Shown here piece after piece: positions 42,777 to 53,439 of a DNA stretch of 64,000 bases. The stretch covers positions 4,807,001-4,871,000 of the forward strand of contig JBBBDQ010000350.1 in assembly GCA_037127315.1 (NCBI GenBank), written 5' to 3'. This DNA comes from Ascarosepion bandense (lineage: Eukaryota; Mollusca; Cephalopoda; Sepiida; Sepiidae). Made by a program: the position numbers and the translations under genes. Below the pieces are notes generated by a model. It did no database searches. It was given only the letters and a program-made list of their open reading frames with translations, and was not told where the DNA came from. Position 1 is the first letter of the stretch. Every line of letters starts with the position of its first letter.

Positions 42777-43203
42777 TGTGTGTGTGTATCCGTTACCTAT
42801 AGACTCCGAAACGGCTGAACCGATTTTCTTGAAAACCTGCACAGTTGTACTATAAGCGTCTGTGAGTGTTCTTAGCTACGGTTTGGGTCGTGGCACCTCC
42901 AATAAATATCGATAATCGATTATCAAAAAAATCGGGTTATAGAAGGAGTGGTCCGAATTTAATCAAATTTGATACACTCATAGACAAAAACATAAGAAAC
43001 GATATTCAGAAGTTTCAAGGCTGCAGTTCTTACAATAGTACAGAAAATCGATAATATATATATATATATATATATATAAAAGTCAAGATACCGGGTCTGA
43101 TCAAAATAAGTTATTCAGCCCTTTTATTTTAGTTATTGCTTCGGGTTTGGCTCTAAGTAGGTATAATTGTAGTTCTTGGTACAACGCCGGGCTATACTGC
43201 TAG
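42713..43203 (+). mobile_element. Non-autonomous Helitron, copy B (internally deleted)
   Basis: TCTAAACTTATTTATAAATG start and CAACGCCGGGCTATACTGCTAG end, target A^T. Lacks about 240 bases before the 3' hairpin compared with copy A. The GT run (42740-42786) and TA run (43054-43077) are in the same places. Confidence 0.92.
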
Positions 43204-43329
43204 TATGAATATATTTTCGGGGTGTATAATTAAATTTGTTTGATCTTGAAAATATTGCGTCATCCGTGATTGTATCATCCGTGATTTTTATCACACCCAG
43301 TCTCTATTGTCTCGACTGCCGATTAGTTG

Positions 43330-43535
43330 TCCTACGGCCATTGTCTGCGATGGACGTTACTCTTGCACGAACGCAGACAAGTCTTACAAAAAGTTCGCGG
43401 ATATGGTTTAGGGTTAGCCTGAAAAATGTTAGTCGTGTCATTCAGGCGAAGAAACAAATTGCATCCCTCAGTCCAAAACATAAAGGGAAATGCGGTCGGA
43501 AGAGAAAAACAGCATTAAAAACGGCGTATACATGA
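43330..43535 (+). pseudogene. Tc1-like transposase N-terminal HTH, 5' of Helitron insertion
   Basis: Encodes LKNVSRVIQAKKQIASLSPK and HKGKCGRKRKTALKTAY, the paired-like DNA-binding domain of Tc1 transposases (family KGKCGRKRKTTPRxD). Interrupted at 43536 by Helitron C; the next codons follow at 44302. Confidence 0.8.
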
Positions 43536-43915
43536 CTAGCATTATAGCCCGGCGTTGATCGGGTGCAATGAAAGCTTTAAAACTAATCCATGGTCCTGGA
43601 ACTCAGACTTTTTGGACGTTGGCACGAAAGACTAAAAAGCAATAGTTACTTCCAGTTAAAGCGAAACAGTAGACTGAAAGAGAAATGAATGGATGTAAGT
43701 CAAATTTGATTTTCTGGTATCGATATCAAATAAGTTTTTTCGTCGTAAACTGAATTTTGAAGGCTAAATAAGTCCTCTGAGTAAATGGTATAATGGATGA
43801 GACTAAAAACTATAATTATACCTAATTAGAGTCAAAACCTAAGCAAAAACTAAAATAAAAGTGCTGAAAAAATACAGACATACAGGCAGATAAACAAACA
43901 CACACAAACATCTTA

Positions 43916-43963
<48 letters not shown>

Positions 43964-44226
43964 TATCGATTTTTTGCACTATTGTAAGAACTGCAACCTT
44001 GAAAATTCTGAATATCGTTTCTTGTGTCTTTTTCTATGAGTGTATCAAATTTGATTAAAATCGGATCACTCCTTCTATAACCCGATTGTTTCAATTATCG
44101 ATTTTCGATATTTATCGGGGGTACCTCGACACAAAACCTAGCTAACTCGCACTCGCAGACGCTTATAGCACAACTGTGTAATTTTTTAAGAAAATCGGTT
44201 CAGCCGTTTTGGAGTCTATAGGTAAC

Positions 44227-44275
<49 letters not shown>

Positions 44276-44301
44276 AAGTTCCATTTATAAATAAGTTTAG
44301 A
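43536..44301 (-). mobile_element. Non-autonomous Helitron, copy C, inserted in Tc1
   Basis: Minus orientation: 3' end CTAG at 43536-43539 with hairpin CCCG...CGGG just inside; 5' end complement AAGTTTAGA ending at 44301. Flanks A and T as expected. TA run 43918-43961 and CA run 44229-44272 mirror those of the other copies. Confidence 0.93.
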
Positions 44302-44367
44302 TAGATCAGAAAAAGTCTGAAAGATCCTAGAAAGGCATTCCCCGTTTTGTTTCAAATACTTTGCTCA

Positions 44368-44370
<3 letters not shown>
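44302..44370 (+). pseudogene. Tc1-like transposase fragment, 3' of Helitron insertion
   Basis: Continues the interrupted frame with LIRKSLKDPRKAFPVLFQIL (family YLIRKSxKDPRKxS). Ends at a TA/GT microsatellite (44370-44406). Confidence 0.7.
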
Positions 44371-44406
<36 letters not shown>

Positions 44407-44409
44407 CGG

Positions 44410-44615
44410 TTGGAACCTCCTGGCCTTTTTCCAGACTGATGTTCAGATTGTTGAGTTCAGACAACAGATAACGCGCTCTAACCTAGAAATTGAAACTAGG
44501 GTCCACTCATCATACTTGTAGTATAAACCACAGGTCAGCTCTGTGGGTGTTGATCGACATAAGTGTGCTTGAGCAAGCGTCTGCAATAGGGATTAGCTCC
44601 ATTATATATATCAAC
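44410..44615 (-). repeat. 200-bp repeat, left arm of a large inverted pair
   Basis: The complement aligns with 45350-45540: shared GCTAATCCCTATTGCAGAC/CCCATTGCAGAC, GAGTGGACC, TTATCTGTTGTCT and CATCAGTCTG in the same order. The arms are diverged. They bracket about 730 bases. Confidence 0.7.
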
Positions 44616-45012
44616 CAACAAAAATGAACAAAAATGATGAAATTTACAACACTGCTGAAAAAAAGAGAACTTAAAACATTTTCTGAAAATCTGAACGAAC
44701 AAGTGTCGAAGATCGAATGTGAGGTAATAATCGCGATTGCTATTAACCATGTATATATACATATTTTAGGGAAGTCGTATATGATTCATTCGTGTAAAAT
44801 TTTCTGTACAATAAAGACGGAAGCTGATAATGGTTCGCCTGAAATAGGTCCATACATCCGATTTACCATTAAATAACGTGTTTGCCTAAATTGTTTTTAT
44901 ATTTGCTCTATATGTATTTATATACATATATATTTCGAGCACTCTTGAAGCTGTATCCTACCACTGTATGTTCAGGTTACTCCATTGGATTCTTTTATAT
45001 CTACACCGCATG

Positions 45013-45015
<3 letters not shown>
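44616..45015. other. DNA between inverted arms
   Basis: An 80-residue plus frame (44634-44876) is not recognised. TA microsatellite at the right end. Confidence 0.35.
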
Positions 45016-45054
<39 letters not shown>

Positions 45055-45057
<3 letters not shown>

Positions 45058-45245
45058 ATCCGCAGACAAATCTGTTTTGCTGTATCACAGCTCATCAGTA
45101 CGGTTAGACATCCGATTGCTTTTACCCATGATTGAAACCCGACCGAATAGGTGTCAGTCGGTGATTCTACCTCAGAGCTATGGACACTCGGTTGAAGGAG
45201 GCAGACTTTTAGCGTGCGATGTATCATACGCCAGTAGTTAAAGTG
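45055..45245 (-). mobile_element. tRNA-headed repeat with hammerhead-like 3' end
   Basis: Minus orientation: a box A-like TAGCTCTGAGGTAGAATCAC and box B-like GGGTTTCAATCAT lie about 50 bases apart, resembling a tRNA. About 30 bases after box B comes a hammerhead-like fold (45060-45103). The element ends at a TA microsatellite. No coding. Confidence 0.65.
45060..45103 (-). ncRNA. Hammerhead-like RNA with G12-to-A core change
   Basis: Minus strand: stem I CCGTA/TGCGG (one G-U pair), core CTGATGA, stem II GCTGT/ACAGC with loop GAT, then AAAA where GAAA is required. Stem III is ACA/TGT with loop GATT, and the cleavage C sits in GTC. Every element fits except the base at position 12 (A for G), known to be essential, so this copy is predicted inactive. 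Confidence 0.85.
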
Positions 45246-45269
45246 CTCTAATTCATTACTGAATGACCG

Positions 45270-45308
<39 letters not shown>

Positions 45309-45349
45309 GGCTGGCCACTTGTATTCGAAGATACCTATCTACCAGGGCG

Positions 45350-45540
45350 GCTAGCTAATCCCCATTGCAGACTCTTGCTTAGGCACACTTGTATTGTTCA
45401 ACACTCACATAGCTGAATTGGGGTTTATGCTACAGCTATGCTGAGTGGACCTTAGCTACAATTTCCGGGCGAGAGTGCCTTATTTGTTGTCTAAACGCAA
45501 CTATTTGAACATCAGTCTGAACAAGGCATTCAAACCACAA
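45350..45540 (+). repeat. 200-bp repeat, right arm of the inverted pair
   Basis: Plus-oriented counterpart of 44410-44615. A C-rich run (45541-45568) follows. Confidence 0.7.
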
Positions 45541-45626
45541 CACCCCCACCCACCTACCTACCCCCCCACATATATATTTATGTATTAAGCCAAAAATTTC
45601 GATACGAAAACAGTCAAACTGAGTTA

Positions 45627-46220
45627 TTGCTGTATTGTAATTTAGAAAATTTTGTAAAGAAACAAAACGCCAGAAATTTAAATAGCATTGCACAAAACAA
45701 GATCATTAATAAGGAATGTAACTGCCGGGACAAAAATAAATGCCCACTTCAAGGACTTTGTAATACAAAAGTCATTTACAAAGCAAAAGTACATGACTTA
45801 AATTGTCAAAAAAAAGAAAACATATTTGGGATCAGCCAAAGTTACGTTTAAGCCATGATGGTATAATCACAGGTCCACATTTAAACTAGAAAATTTAAAA
45901 AATTATACAAAATTGGCCAGCCACGAGTGAAAACTGAAAGTAAAACATGAAAAAAAAAAAAACAAAAAAAACAAAAAAACAAAAAAAAAACAGACATAAC
46001 GTGGAGTATGGTTAAAACAGCCAAGCTTTACAACGGTGGCAAAATATGTAGACCGTGCCAAGAAGAAATGTTAGCATTTATGCTATTCCCAAACAAAATG
46101 AATTACTGAATGAAAGAGCAGAAGTTATGGCTATTTGTAACCATACAAAAATACCTATTAGGATCATACAACTATGGATAATAACGTTATAACTTCTAAT
46201 TTTGAAAATTGCGCGTTCAT
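45627..46220 (+). pseudogene. PLE GIY-YIG endonuclease region, broken
   Basis: Encodes the Cys cluster ECNCRDKNKCPLQGLCNTKV followed by YKAKVHDL, the zinc-binding region before GIY-YIG in PLE endonucleases. Frames then break through the GIY-YIG core, where an A/C-rich run sits at 45949-45990. TAKLYNGGKICRPCQEEML and NELLNERAEV follow from the C-terminal part. No RT is adjacent. Confidence 0.75.
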
Positions 46221-46528
46221 GAAACTCCCCGTTATGTGAAGCATTCTTAAAAAACGGTAAAATCAGTTATTGCAAATCGCCTGAAAGCACCAGATGGCAG
46301 AAACCTGGGTTGCGTAATATAACTCATTTACAAATGAAATATATATATATAATTCCAGGTGAAGAGGACTCAATGTTTTACTATACTGAGTGCCTCGGCA
46401 TTGATTTTATTATGAACAGTGCTCAATAAATTTTATAGAGCTTAATATAATTATATAGTTATTGCAAATTGCCTGAAGACACCAGATCATAGAAACCTGG
46501 GTTGCGTAATATAACTCGTTTACAAATG

Positions 46529-46570
<42 letters not shown>

Positions 46571-46690
46571 CCAGGTGAAGAGGGCTCAAAGTTTTATTAT
46601 TTTGGGTGGCCCGGCATTTATTTTATTATGACCAGTGCTCAATATAATAAATATTATAGAGCTTAATATAATTATATAGTCATGAATTAA
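46221..46690 (+). repeat. PLE 3' region, tandem partial duplication
   Basis: Two copies of a segment of about 190 bp (46270-46455 and 46456-46690). It runs from TTATTGCAAATCGCCTGAA through a TA run and ATTCCAGGTGAAGAG to TAGAGCTTAATATAATTATA. The second has a longer TA run (46530-46567). Part also matches 7440-7545. Resembles the tandem pseudo-LTR layout of PLEs. Confidence 0.75.
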
Positions 46691-46728
46691 GTGTAAAATT
46701 AATTCATATATATATATATATATATATA

Positions 46729-46904
46729 TTGGAGTAGATAGACTAAACTATCGCTCGCTTCAAACTCCACCCACGTGTATTGAACAGGTGAAGAGGCTCA
46801 TCTCTTGTTCCTTGTTTAGGATGTGGTTTCCGGCTTTCTCTTTTCCAATCTTTTCACTCCTACATAGCCCCCTGCGCTTCAGTGGCGTTACCGCCTTGCT
46901 CGGG

Positions 46905-46907
<3 letters not shown>
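46729..46907 (+). mobile_element. SINE-B, single full copy
   Basis: From TTGGAGTAGATAGACTAAAC through the body to the LINE-J-like tail CAGTGGCGTTACCGCC, TTGCTCGGGGTGA. Ends in a long TA run instead of the A-tail. Confidence 0.92.

Positions 46908-46957
<50 letters not shown>
46908..46957. repeat. (TA)n microsatellite
   Basis: Uninterrupted TA run at the SINE-B 3' end. Confidence 0.95.
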
Positions 46958-46960
<3 letters not shown>

Positions 46961-47640
46961 GATAGATTTTGAGTAATTCTAGAAAAATTACAAATTATCA
47001 AATGTTTTAATCACAAAAACAATATATAATTTTTTTTTTTTTAGGAATTTAGCTGTCTATTTAGAAAGCGCCAATTTTCTCCCAGGCAACTAACCTGTTT
47101 CATCGCAAAAATAGAATACTGAAAGATGTTAGTACACACATGTCTTACTATTATTCGCCAAACATTTTGCATGGGAATTATGTCTGGAAACGAAGCATGC
47201 GACCTCATTACAGATGAAAAGTGTCCGCGGACGTGAAACACTTGACATTACATGAGAGAATTACTAGTCAATATGTGGCGACAAGAATACTCCGAGGCTA
47301 GATAATACCGGGTTAATTCTTTGAACTTTTTCCCGAAGACTTTCCGCACCGCATTCCAAGCTCTGACTTAAATGAATGTCGAGATGTGATAGAGGAAGTA
47401 TGTTGGTCCACAATGTCAGCCAAGGACTCGAATACTTAAATATTATGGATGACATAACAAATGTAGTATAAGAGATGGGAATATTGAATATAAAATAGTT
47501 TGTGTTGCGGGTAGTTTCAGCTAACTTCGGAATCTGCTATGAACAAAAAATATTAAACTAAAAACTATTAAATGTGTATGCAAGTTTTCCAGAAATTTGA
47601 AGAAATGAGTCGGGATAAGAATTTTTCAGATCCATTTCAT
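46958..47640. other. Unclassified DNA
   Basis: Two minus frames of 63-66 residues (47041-47241, 47264-47455) are not recognised. The region is less AT-rich than its neighbours and might be an old element. Confidence 0.3.
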
Positions 47641-47646
47641 CTAAGT

Positions 47647-47651
47647 CTGTT

Positions 47652-47708
<57 letters not shown>

Positions 47709-47717
47709 TACTATTCA

Positions 47718-47764
<47 letters not shown>

Positions 47765-47767
47765 TCA

Positions 47768-47810
<43 letters not shown>

Positions 47811-47892
47811 TACTATTCATATCTATCTATCTATCTATCTAGCTATCTAGCTAGCTAGCTATCTATCTCACTCTATTTATATCTATCTATCG
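47647..47892. repeat. (CTAT)n tetranucleotide repeat
   Basis: CTAT runs interrupted by repeated TACTATTCATAT or ATTCATAT blocks at 47708, 47764 and 47811, so the array grew by duplicating a larger unit. Confidence 0.95.
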
Positions 47893-48948
47893 CAACAAAA
47901 TGTTTTCATATTTAGTTAATAGCAGTCATTGTTAATACGTTGGAATTAATTAAGTAGACAAAATGTGTAAACATCTTTTATGCGTTCATAATTTTAGGTT
48001 GATGTGAATGAAAAATAATCACAACAGTTTCTTTAGTTGATGCTTATTCAAACGTTTGTTCTTTATTCCGACTGTATTTAATTAGGTTTCGACTAAGAGC
48101 GTGACTTCTTCTCAACATGGATAGAGACGATTGTAAGTTCCCTTATTTAAACATACTCACGCAAGCACACCATCACATATTAATCTGACTGTAAATTAAT
48201 ATTTTGAAATAATTTAATAAGTATTTATAAAGTGTAGATTAGTACAGCTATACATTAGATTTAGTTTGTAACTTATTTAAATAAGAGAGTAGCAACGTGT
48301 TTTGCTCATTTAAAACAGTACGAATACAAGTATGACGTCATCATATATCGGTCTCGATTTTGCCTCGTCGATAGGCCGTTTTATACACCAGGTAACCCAT
48401 GAATTTCAATAGAAGACAATAACAGATACAATAATAGCAGATTTATTATTTTAAACGAGATGAAAATGATTGATTTTAGTTGAATTTCGAGCTTTATGGT
48501 CAGGAGATTAAATTATACGTAAGAATAAAGTGCAGATTGATTCAAAAGTGTTTCATTTCTATGATTAATAGTCAAAGTAGTTCTGTTTTGTAATTTGAGC
48601 CTTTTTTTCCTTGTGGTTAGCTAACAAAGATGCTTTTCTATAATTCTAGCGCTGGAGAATTTCTTAAAAGAAACTTTGAAAATGCAGAAAACTACCCTGG
48701 AGAAAAAACTGAGTTACTATGTTACATCAAAATACTTTCTGCAAAGACTTAGAGAAAAATGTAGGAACATTTCAATTATTTTAATTCGTTACCATTTTGG
48801 GAAATTCTAACACCGATTTCGAAGAATGTAAATTAACGAATTTAGTGCCACGCGTGGAATTCCTACAGCAGTCTCCATCTAAATAGACTATTTAGGAACA
48901 TGACTCGAATTTTCAGGTCAATGTTTTGGCTTTGTAGCAGCTTATGTT
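47893..48948. other. AT-rich DNA
   Basis: Only the complement of GAGAAGAAGTCACGCTC...GTCGAAAC near 48088-48115 stands out. No coding. Confidence 0.35.
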
Positions 48949-49995
48949 TTTTTTTAATCATTTCACCCCAAGCAAGGCATTTTACTGCCACTGTTGCGCA
49001 GGGGGTTACATAGGGGAAAGTGATGAGAAAGAAGGGTTAGTTATAGGAAATGTCAAAAGGAGGGTAATAGACGGGTGAGGATACCGGTGAAATGGGGGTA
49101 AAGTGGATGGAGAAAAGAACTTGAGAGAATGGATGCGAGTTAGTGAGTTAGAAGATGTCTATTGACCTTCGATTTAAGTTCTTGGAGATTGTAGCTGTCG
49201 GGGAAGCAAGTATATGGAAAGGAATTCCACAGGCGGGAAGTTCGAGAAAAGAAGCTATTAGAATAGAAACTGCAGTTACATTTTTTCGGGTTTACTGCAA
49301 AAGGGTGGAACCTATTTGCTAATCTAGAAGCTCGTGTAAATTAATACCTAGGTAGCATCAGTGAGCTAAGTTCATTGGAGCAAAAGCCGTGAAAGTATTT
49401 GTAGAAGAGGCACAGGGAAGCCACGTCACGCCGGTGAGAAAGCGACTGCAGCTGTGCTGCCAAGTCGGTATCGATCACATTACAGATTCTTCGTTGGATT
49501 TTATGAAGAACCCCGAGGTGAATAGCAGGGGCACCCGACCAAAATGTGGCAACAGTATTCAATACACGGGCGGATGGTAGATTTATATATGTGCAGGATG
49601 GATTCAAACGGGAAAAACATCCTGGACCTGCACAGTGAACAGCGGATTTAGCTATGGATTCAATATAGTCATTCCACTTGAGGTCTGCTGAGAGTGTTAG
49701 ACCAAGGAGGCGTAGTGCTTTGCTCTCAGTCTAGCCTGATCCATGCTAATGGTAGGTAGGAACGATTGTCTATAATGGTTAATAGATAGCAGCTTCGTTT
49801 TGGATGCATTAAAATTTACGAACCATTTCTTACCCCAGTCCACCACGGATTGGAGGTCCTTCTCAAGCTCGGCAGCAAGGTTCGCTTTGTCAACCTCGGC
49901 AGATCTTTGATCGAGGCTAGAGTAAACGGTGGTGTCGTCAGCGTATATGCCTACTTGGGATCTTATTACATCGGGGAGATCGTTAATATCTTCGG
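48949..49995 (-). pseudogene. LINE-J copy 3, longest, with YADD
   Basis: Poly-T at 48949. The minus strand encodes, from the right, EDINDLPDVIRSQVGIYADD (catalytic YADD near 49945), AAELEKDLQSVVDWGKKWFV, NFNASKTKLLSI and LRLLGLTLSADLKWNDYIES. It continues with ARVLNTVATFWSGAPAIHLG, SLSHRRDVASLCLFYKYFHG and a C-terminal NSF-type block. Jockey/CR1-group organisation without an endonuclease. Frameshifts near 49610 and 49720; 5'-truncated within the RT palm. Confidence 0.92.
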
Positions 49996-51255
49996 CTTAA
50001 CTTTTTGTTTCTATAATGAATTAATTAGCGGCACACCCAATCTTTTGTGATGAGTTTCTGATCTTGGATTACCTTATAAAATTTTAAAAGATTTTATATT
50101 CTGGGGATTACTATTTTCAAAAATTCAACCTCAGTGTCAAATGATGCTTTGTTACTCTTTATCCATTTTATAACTATGTTTACTTCCTCGTCGTTAGGTT
50201 TGTTATTGTTTATATTTGGAGTTTGATTTTTAGTTTTGTTTAACGGCATTTCAAACTCTGTGGGTTATTTAACGCCAAAAAGGTAGGGTTTTAAGTTTTT
50301 TTTTAATGCTCGGTTATAGTAAGAAGGTTGATTTAGTCAGATTTTGATTAATGTTTTTTATTTTAGAAACTGAAAATGTCTTCTAGTTTTGTATTAAAAA
50401 ATGTATTGCTGTTAATATTTTTTTCCTTCAAAAATGTGTTATGGTAATATTTTTTTTCTTAAAAACTCTATTGTTGGTAATATTTTTCATTCAAAAATGT
50501 ATATTTTTCTATAAAAGTCTATTTTTATAGTTTCATAGTGTTTTGAACACAGAGGATTAACTATTTGCCCATAGCTGGGACCCTAACAGGTGCTACCACC
50601 CCGGGTCAGAGTGGACCTGGGAATATCATTAACTAAGAGGTGGTTCCATGTTCCTCACAACCTCTCAATCAGAGGGATTGCTGCCGGATGCAGTTTACGG
50701 TCATACCCAGGACCTTATATTTGGAGACAAACATTGTAATTCTCAGATGTATACTGGCAAGACCCTCGGAATAATAACAAAGTAAGTGTTATCTTCAGGG
50801 GATTAACAGAGGCTCCCTACTACACCCCAATGATACGACTGCAAATTTTGTTCTCTACAATTATGTAGTTTTGGATAAGCTAACAAAAGACACTTCTTTT
50901 CTTTATTCAATAAATCAGCTAGATTTAGCTGTGTACATAACTTTGAATATTTATGATATTCTATTTTATGTAAATTCTTGTGATGACGGTCACAATATAC
51001 AAAAAATAGAAAAAATGTTTGTGTGAACTTGTACAAATGCTATATTGAAATTTTTTTGCAAAAAGAAAAATGACAACAAAATGGGAAAAAATTTAAATAT
51101 AAAAAAAGAAAGTTGGAAACATTTTATAAATAAATAAATAAAACATTTTTTATATATTTATTGTGTTTTGTCATTTTTTTATTGTCATTAATTCAATTTT
51201 GAAAATTTTAATCCCTTGGTAAAACATTGAAATTAACTATCAGTACCTGCCCTTA
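49996..51255. other. Unclassified DNA with one less AT-rich patch
   Basis: 50560-50830 is richer in GC, with no fold or family I recognise. The rest is AT-rich. Confidence 0.35.
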
Positions 51256-51257
51256 GG

Positions 51258-51556
51258 ATGTGCGTTGTGGTGCATTGGATATCGGCTCGGGACGAGAAAT
51301 CGGGAAGCCGAGTTCGAATTCCAGCTGAATTCATCGCATTCACTTACGCACAAATACCCTTGGTAAAGGTATTAATCCGTCTTTTCGTTCCAGTTATGGG
51401 TTAAATAGCAGGACAGATTGGGTTCTATAGCCTTGGTCGGCAACCAGTCTACCGCAGAAAGCAATGGTAACCTACTGCGGGATAATCTTCTGCCCAGTCA
51501 GTCATGTCTCTTTCGAGACATGATCGCCCAAGCGTGTATCACGTATGGCACTTAAC
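51258..51556 (+). mobile_element. SINE-A, best-preserved full copy
   Basis: GTGCGTTGTGGTGCATTGG (box A), GAGTTCGAATTCC (box B), complete body, hairpin CATGTCTC-TTTC-GAGACATG and GGCACTTAACTCA end. A good reference copy for the family. Confidence 0.95.
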
Positions 51557-51940
51557 TCATCTGCTCTTAAATGAATTGTCTCCCTTTAGCTTGACTACAC
51601 TTGATGGTGTCATATTTGAGTAGAGAGGCCTTCTTATAGCGAGGGTCACGATACTTGTATCTGTTGCAATTCTGTGGGTATGAAGTGTGATTCGAAGTGT
51701 TTCTTTTAATTCCAGAACATTTAACCTTTTTCAATTTCGATTGTAGAGTGTTATCATGATTTTTCAGTTTTCTCCGCGTCCAACGCAAAGTCTACGCCGT
51801 TTCGCTTCAGTAATTTGGCTCTCAATATATTGGAGGCTTTTTTTCTTAGAATTATAACTTTTAAAAAAAAATTCTTTGTTAATTCTTTAGTATCGATTCA
51901 TATATTTTCCCTCGTCTGTTTGTTTCATTCTACACATTTT
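51557..51940. other. Unclassified DNA
   Basis: Nothing recognised. Confidence 0.4.
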
Positions 51941-51944
51941 CCCC

Positions 51945-52375
51945 CTCAAATCAATATTCCGACCACTCAAATTAATCTTCCACTCTGTCAAATTAATATT
52001 CCGACCAGTCATATTTATCTTCCGACCAGTCAAATTAATCTTCCGACCAATCAAATCAATCCATCACCCAGTCAGATTATTCTTCCACCCTTCAAATTAA
52101 TCTTTCGGCAGTTCAAATTAATTTTCCGATCACTCAAATAAATCTTCTGACTAGTCAAATTATTCTGCCGAACGGTCAAATTTATCTTCCGACCACTAAA
52201 ATAAATCTTCCGACCAGTCAAATTAATCCTTTGACCACTTAAAGTAACCTTCCGAACAGTCAAATAAATCTTCCGACCATTCAAATTAATCTTCAGACGT
52301 CAAGTTAATCTTCCGACCAGTCAAATTAATCTTTCGGTCACTCAAATTAATCTTCTATCCAGTCAAATTAAATAA
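51945..52375 (+). repeat. 21-bp minisatellite, about 20 units
   Basis: Degenerate unit AATTAATCTTCCGACCAGTCA. 21 bases equal seven codons, which is why both strands show long repetitive open frames (plus: QINLPTS; minus: GRKINLT). Confidence 0.92.
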
Positions 52376-52424
52376 AAATACGATCAATCTGAATTTATTA
52401 TAGAAACTTACAAATCATTGACTG

Positions 52425-52492
52425 AGTAGAAGATTAATTTGAGTGTTCAGAAGATTAATTTGAATGGGCGAAAGATTAATTTGACAGAGATA
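52425..52492 (-). repeat. Inverted continuation of the 21-bp minisatellite
   Basis: Three units in the opposite orientation (AGAAGATTAATTTGA) after a 50-base spacer. Confidence 0.88.
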
Positions 52493-52689
52493 AAGGTGTA
52501 GTACCAATCTAGGTACCTCCGCAAAAGCACTGAAAAAATAGCAAAGTATGAAGGAGAAAGGCCCCAAACTAAATAAAAACAAAGTTTTATCGGCAAAATG
52601 TTTATATTATCATTAAGAGGACAGATCAAAGCATTTTTTAATTATTTCTAACAAGTTCGAAATGTTTGTAGAAAGTCTTTCTTTTTCTT
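52493..52689. other. AT-rich DNA
   Basis: Nothing recognised. Confidence 0.4.
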
Positions 52690-53035
52690 ACGTCAGTGCG
52701 AAACCTAAATTGCCGCAACGTTTATTAAGTAAAAAAAAAAAACGTAATATTGCACAATGCACTTTTTTGACCTTGAAAGACACATTAATTTGGATATTCT
52801 TGCAAAAATCAAATAATGGTCGGATTTTGATGAAAATTTCAGAACTTATTCATAATTGACTGAAATCAATTTTGAAATAATTATTTTGTATAAAATATTA
52901 GTAAAAATATTTTTTTACATATGTTACCCCCTCCCCACTAATCGATTTCCAGAAATGCTTAAAATTTCGACAATGGGCTGCATTAAGCCTAATATAATTA
53001 AATCCAGGAGTCATTGGGGAATGCTAATCAACAGT
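52690..53035 (+). repeat. Unclassified dispersed repeat, copy 2
   Basis: Partner of 10215-10605; see that entry for the shared blocks. Confidence 0.55.
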
Positions 53036-53439
53036 TTTTTCTCCAATAGTCCCCGTCTTTCTAAAAAAATAGGTCTGAATTACGAAAAATGGAATAACTA
53101 TGCCAATTTTTATGTGGATAAACTTCTGATTGCTTTTATGAACAATATAAATTAAGCATATCATAGTTTGAAAAGAAAAAAAATTCAATGAATAATTAAT
53201 TTTTACAAGTGTTATTTCCATTTTTTTAAAAATTTCTAATTATATATAAAAATTATATATAAAAAGTTTCAATATTATTGTTAAATTTTTTCCTCTATTG
53301 GGCCGGTTAGAGTATGTAATTAATGCATGAAGACTACAATTACTAATCAAAAATTTAAAAGTTTAATACAAATAATTGGCCCCGTCAATTTTCAAAATAA
53401 TTAAAACATTTTAATTGTGCGCATTTTGATTGCCCGTAT

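Noticed and set aside
48610..48760. Possible coding exon near the ELLKE-like plus-strand frame
   Set aside because: Short, without convincing splice sites or any recognised domain.
51815..52284. Long frames on both strands with a seven-residue repeat
   Set aside because: They follow from the 21-bp minisatellite period (divisible by three); no secretion signal or family.
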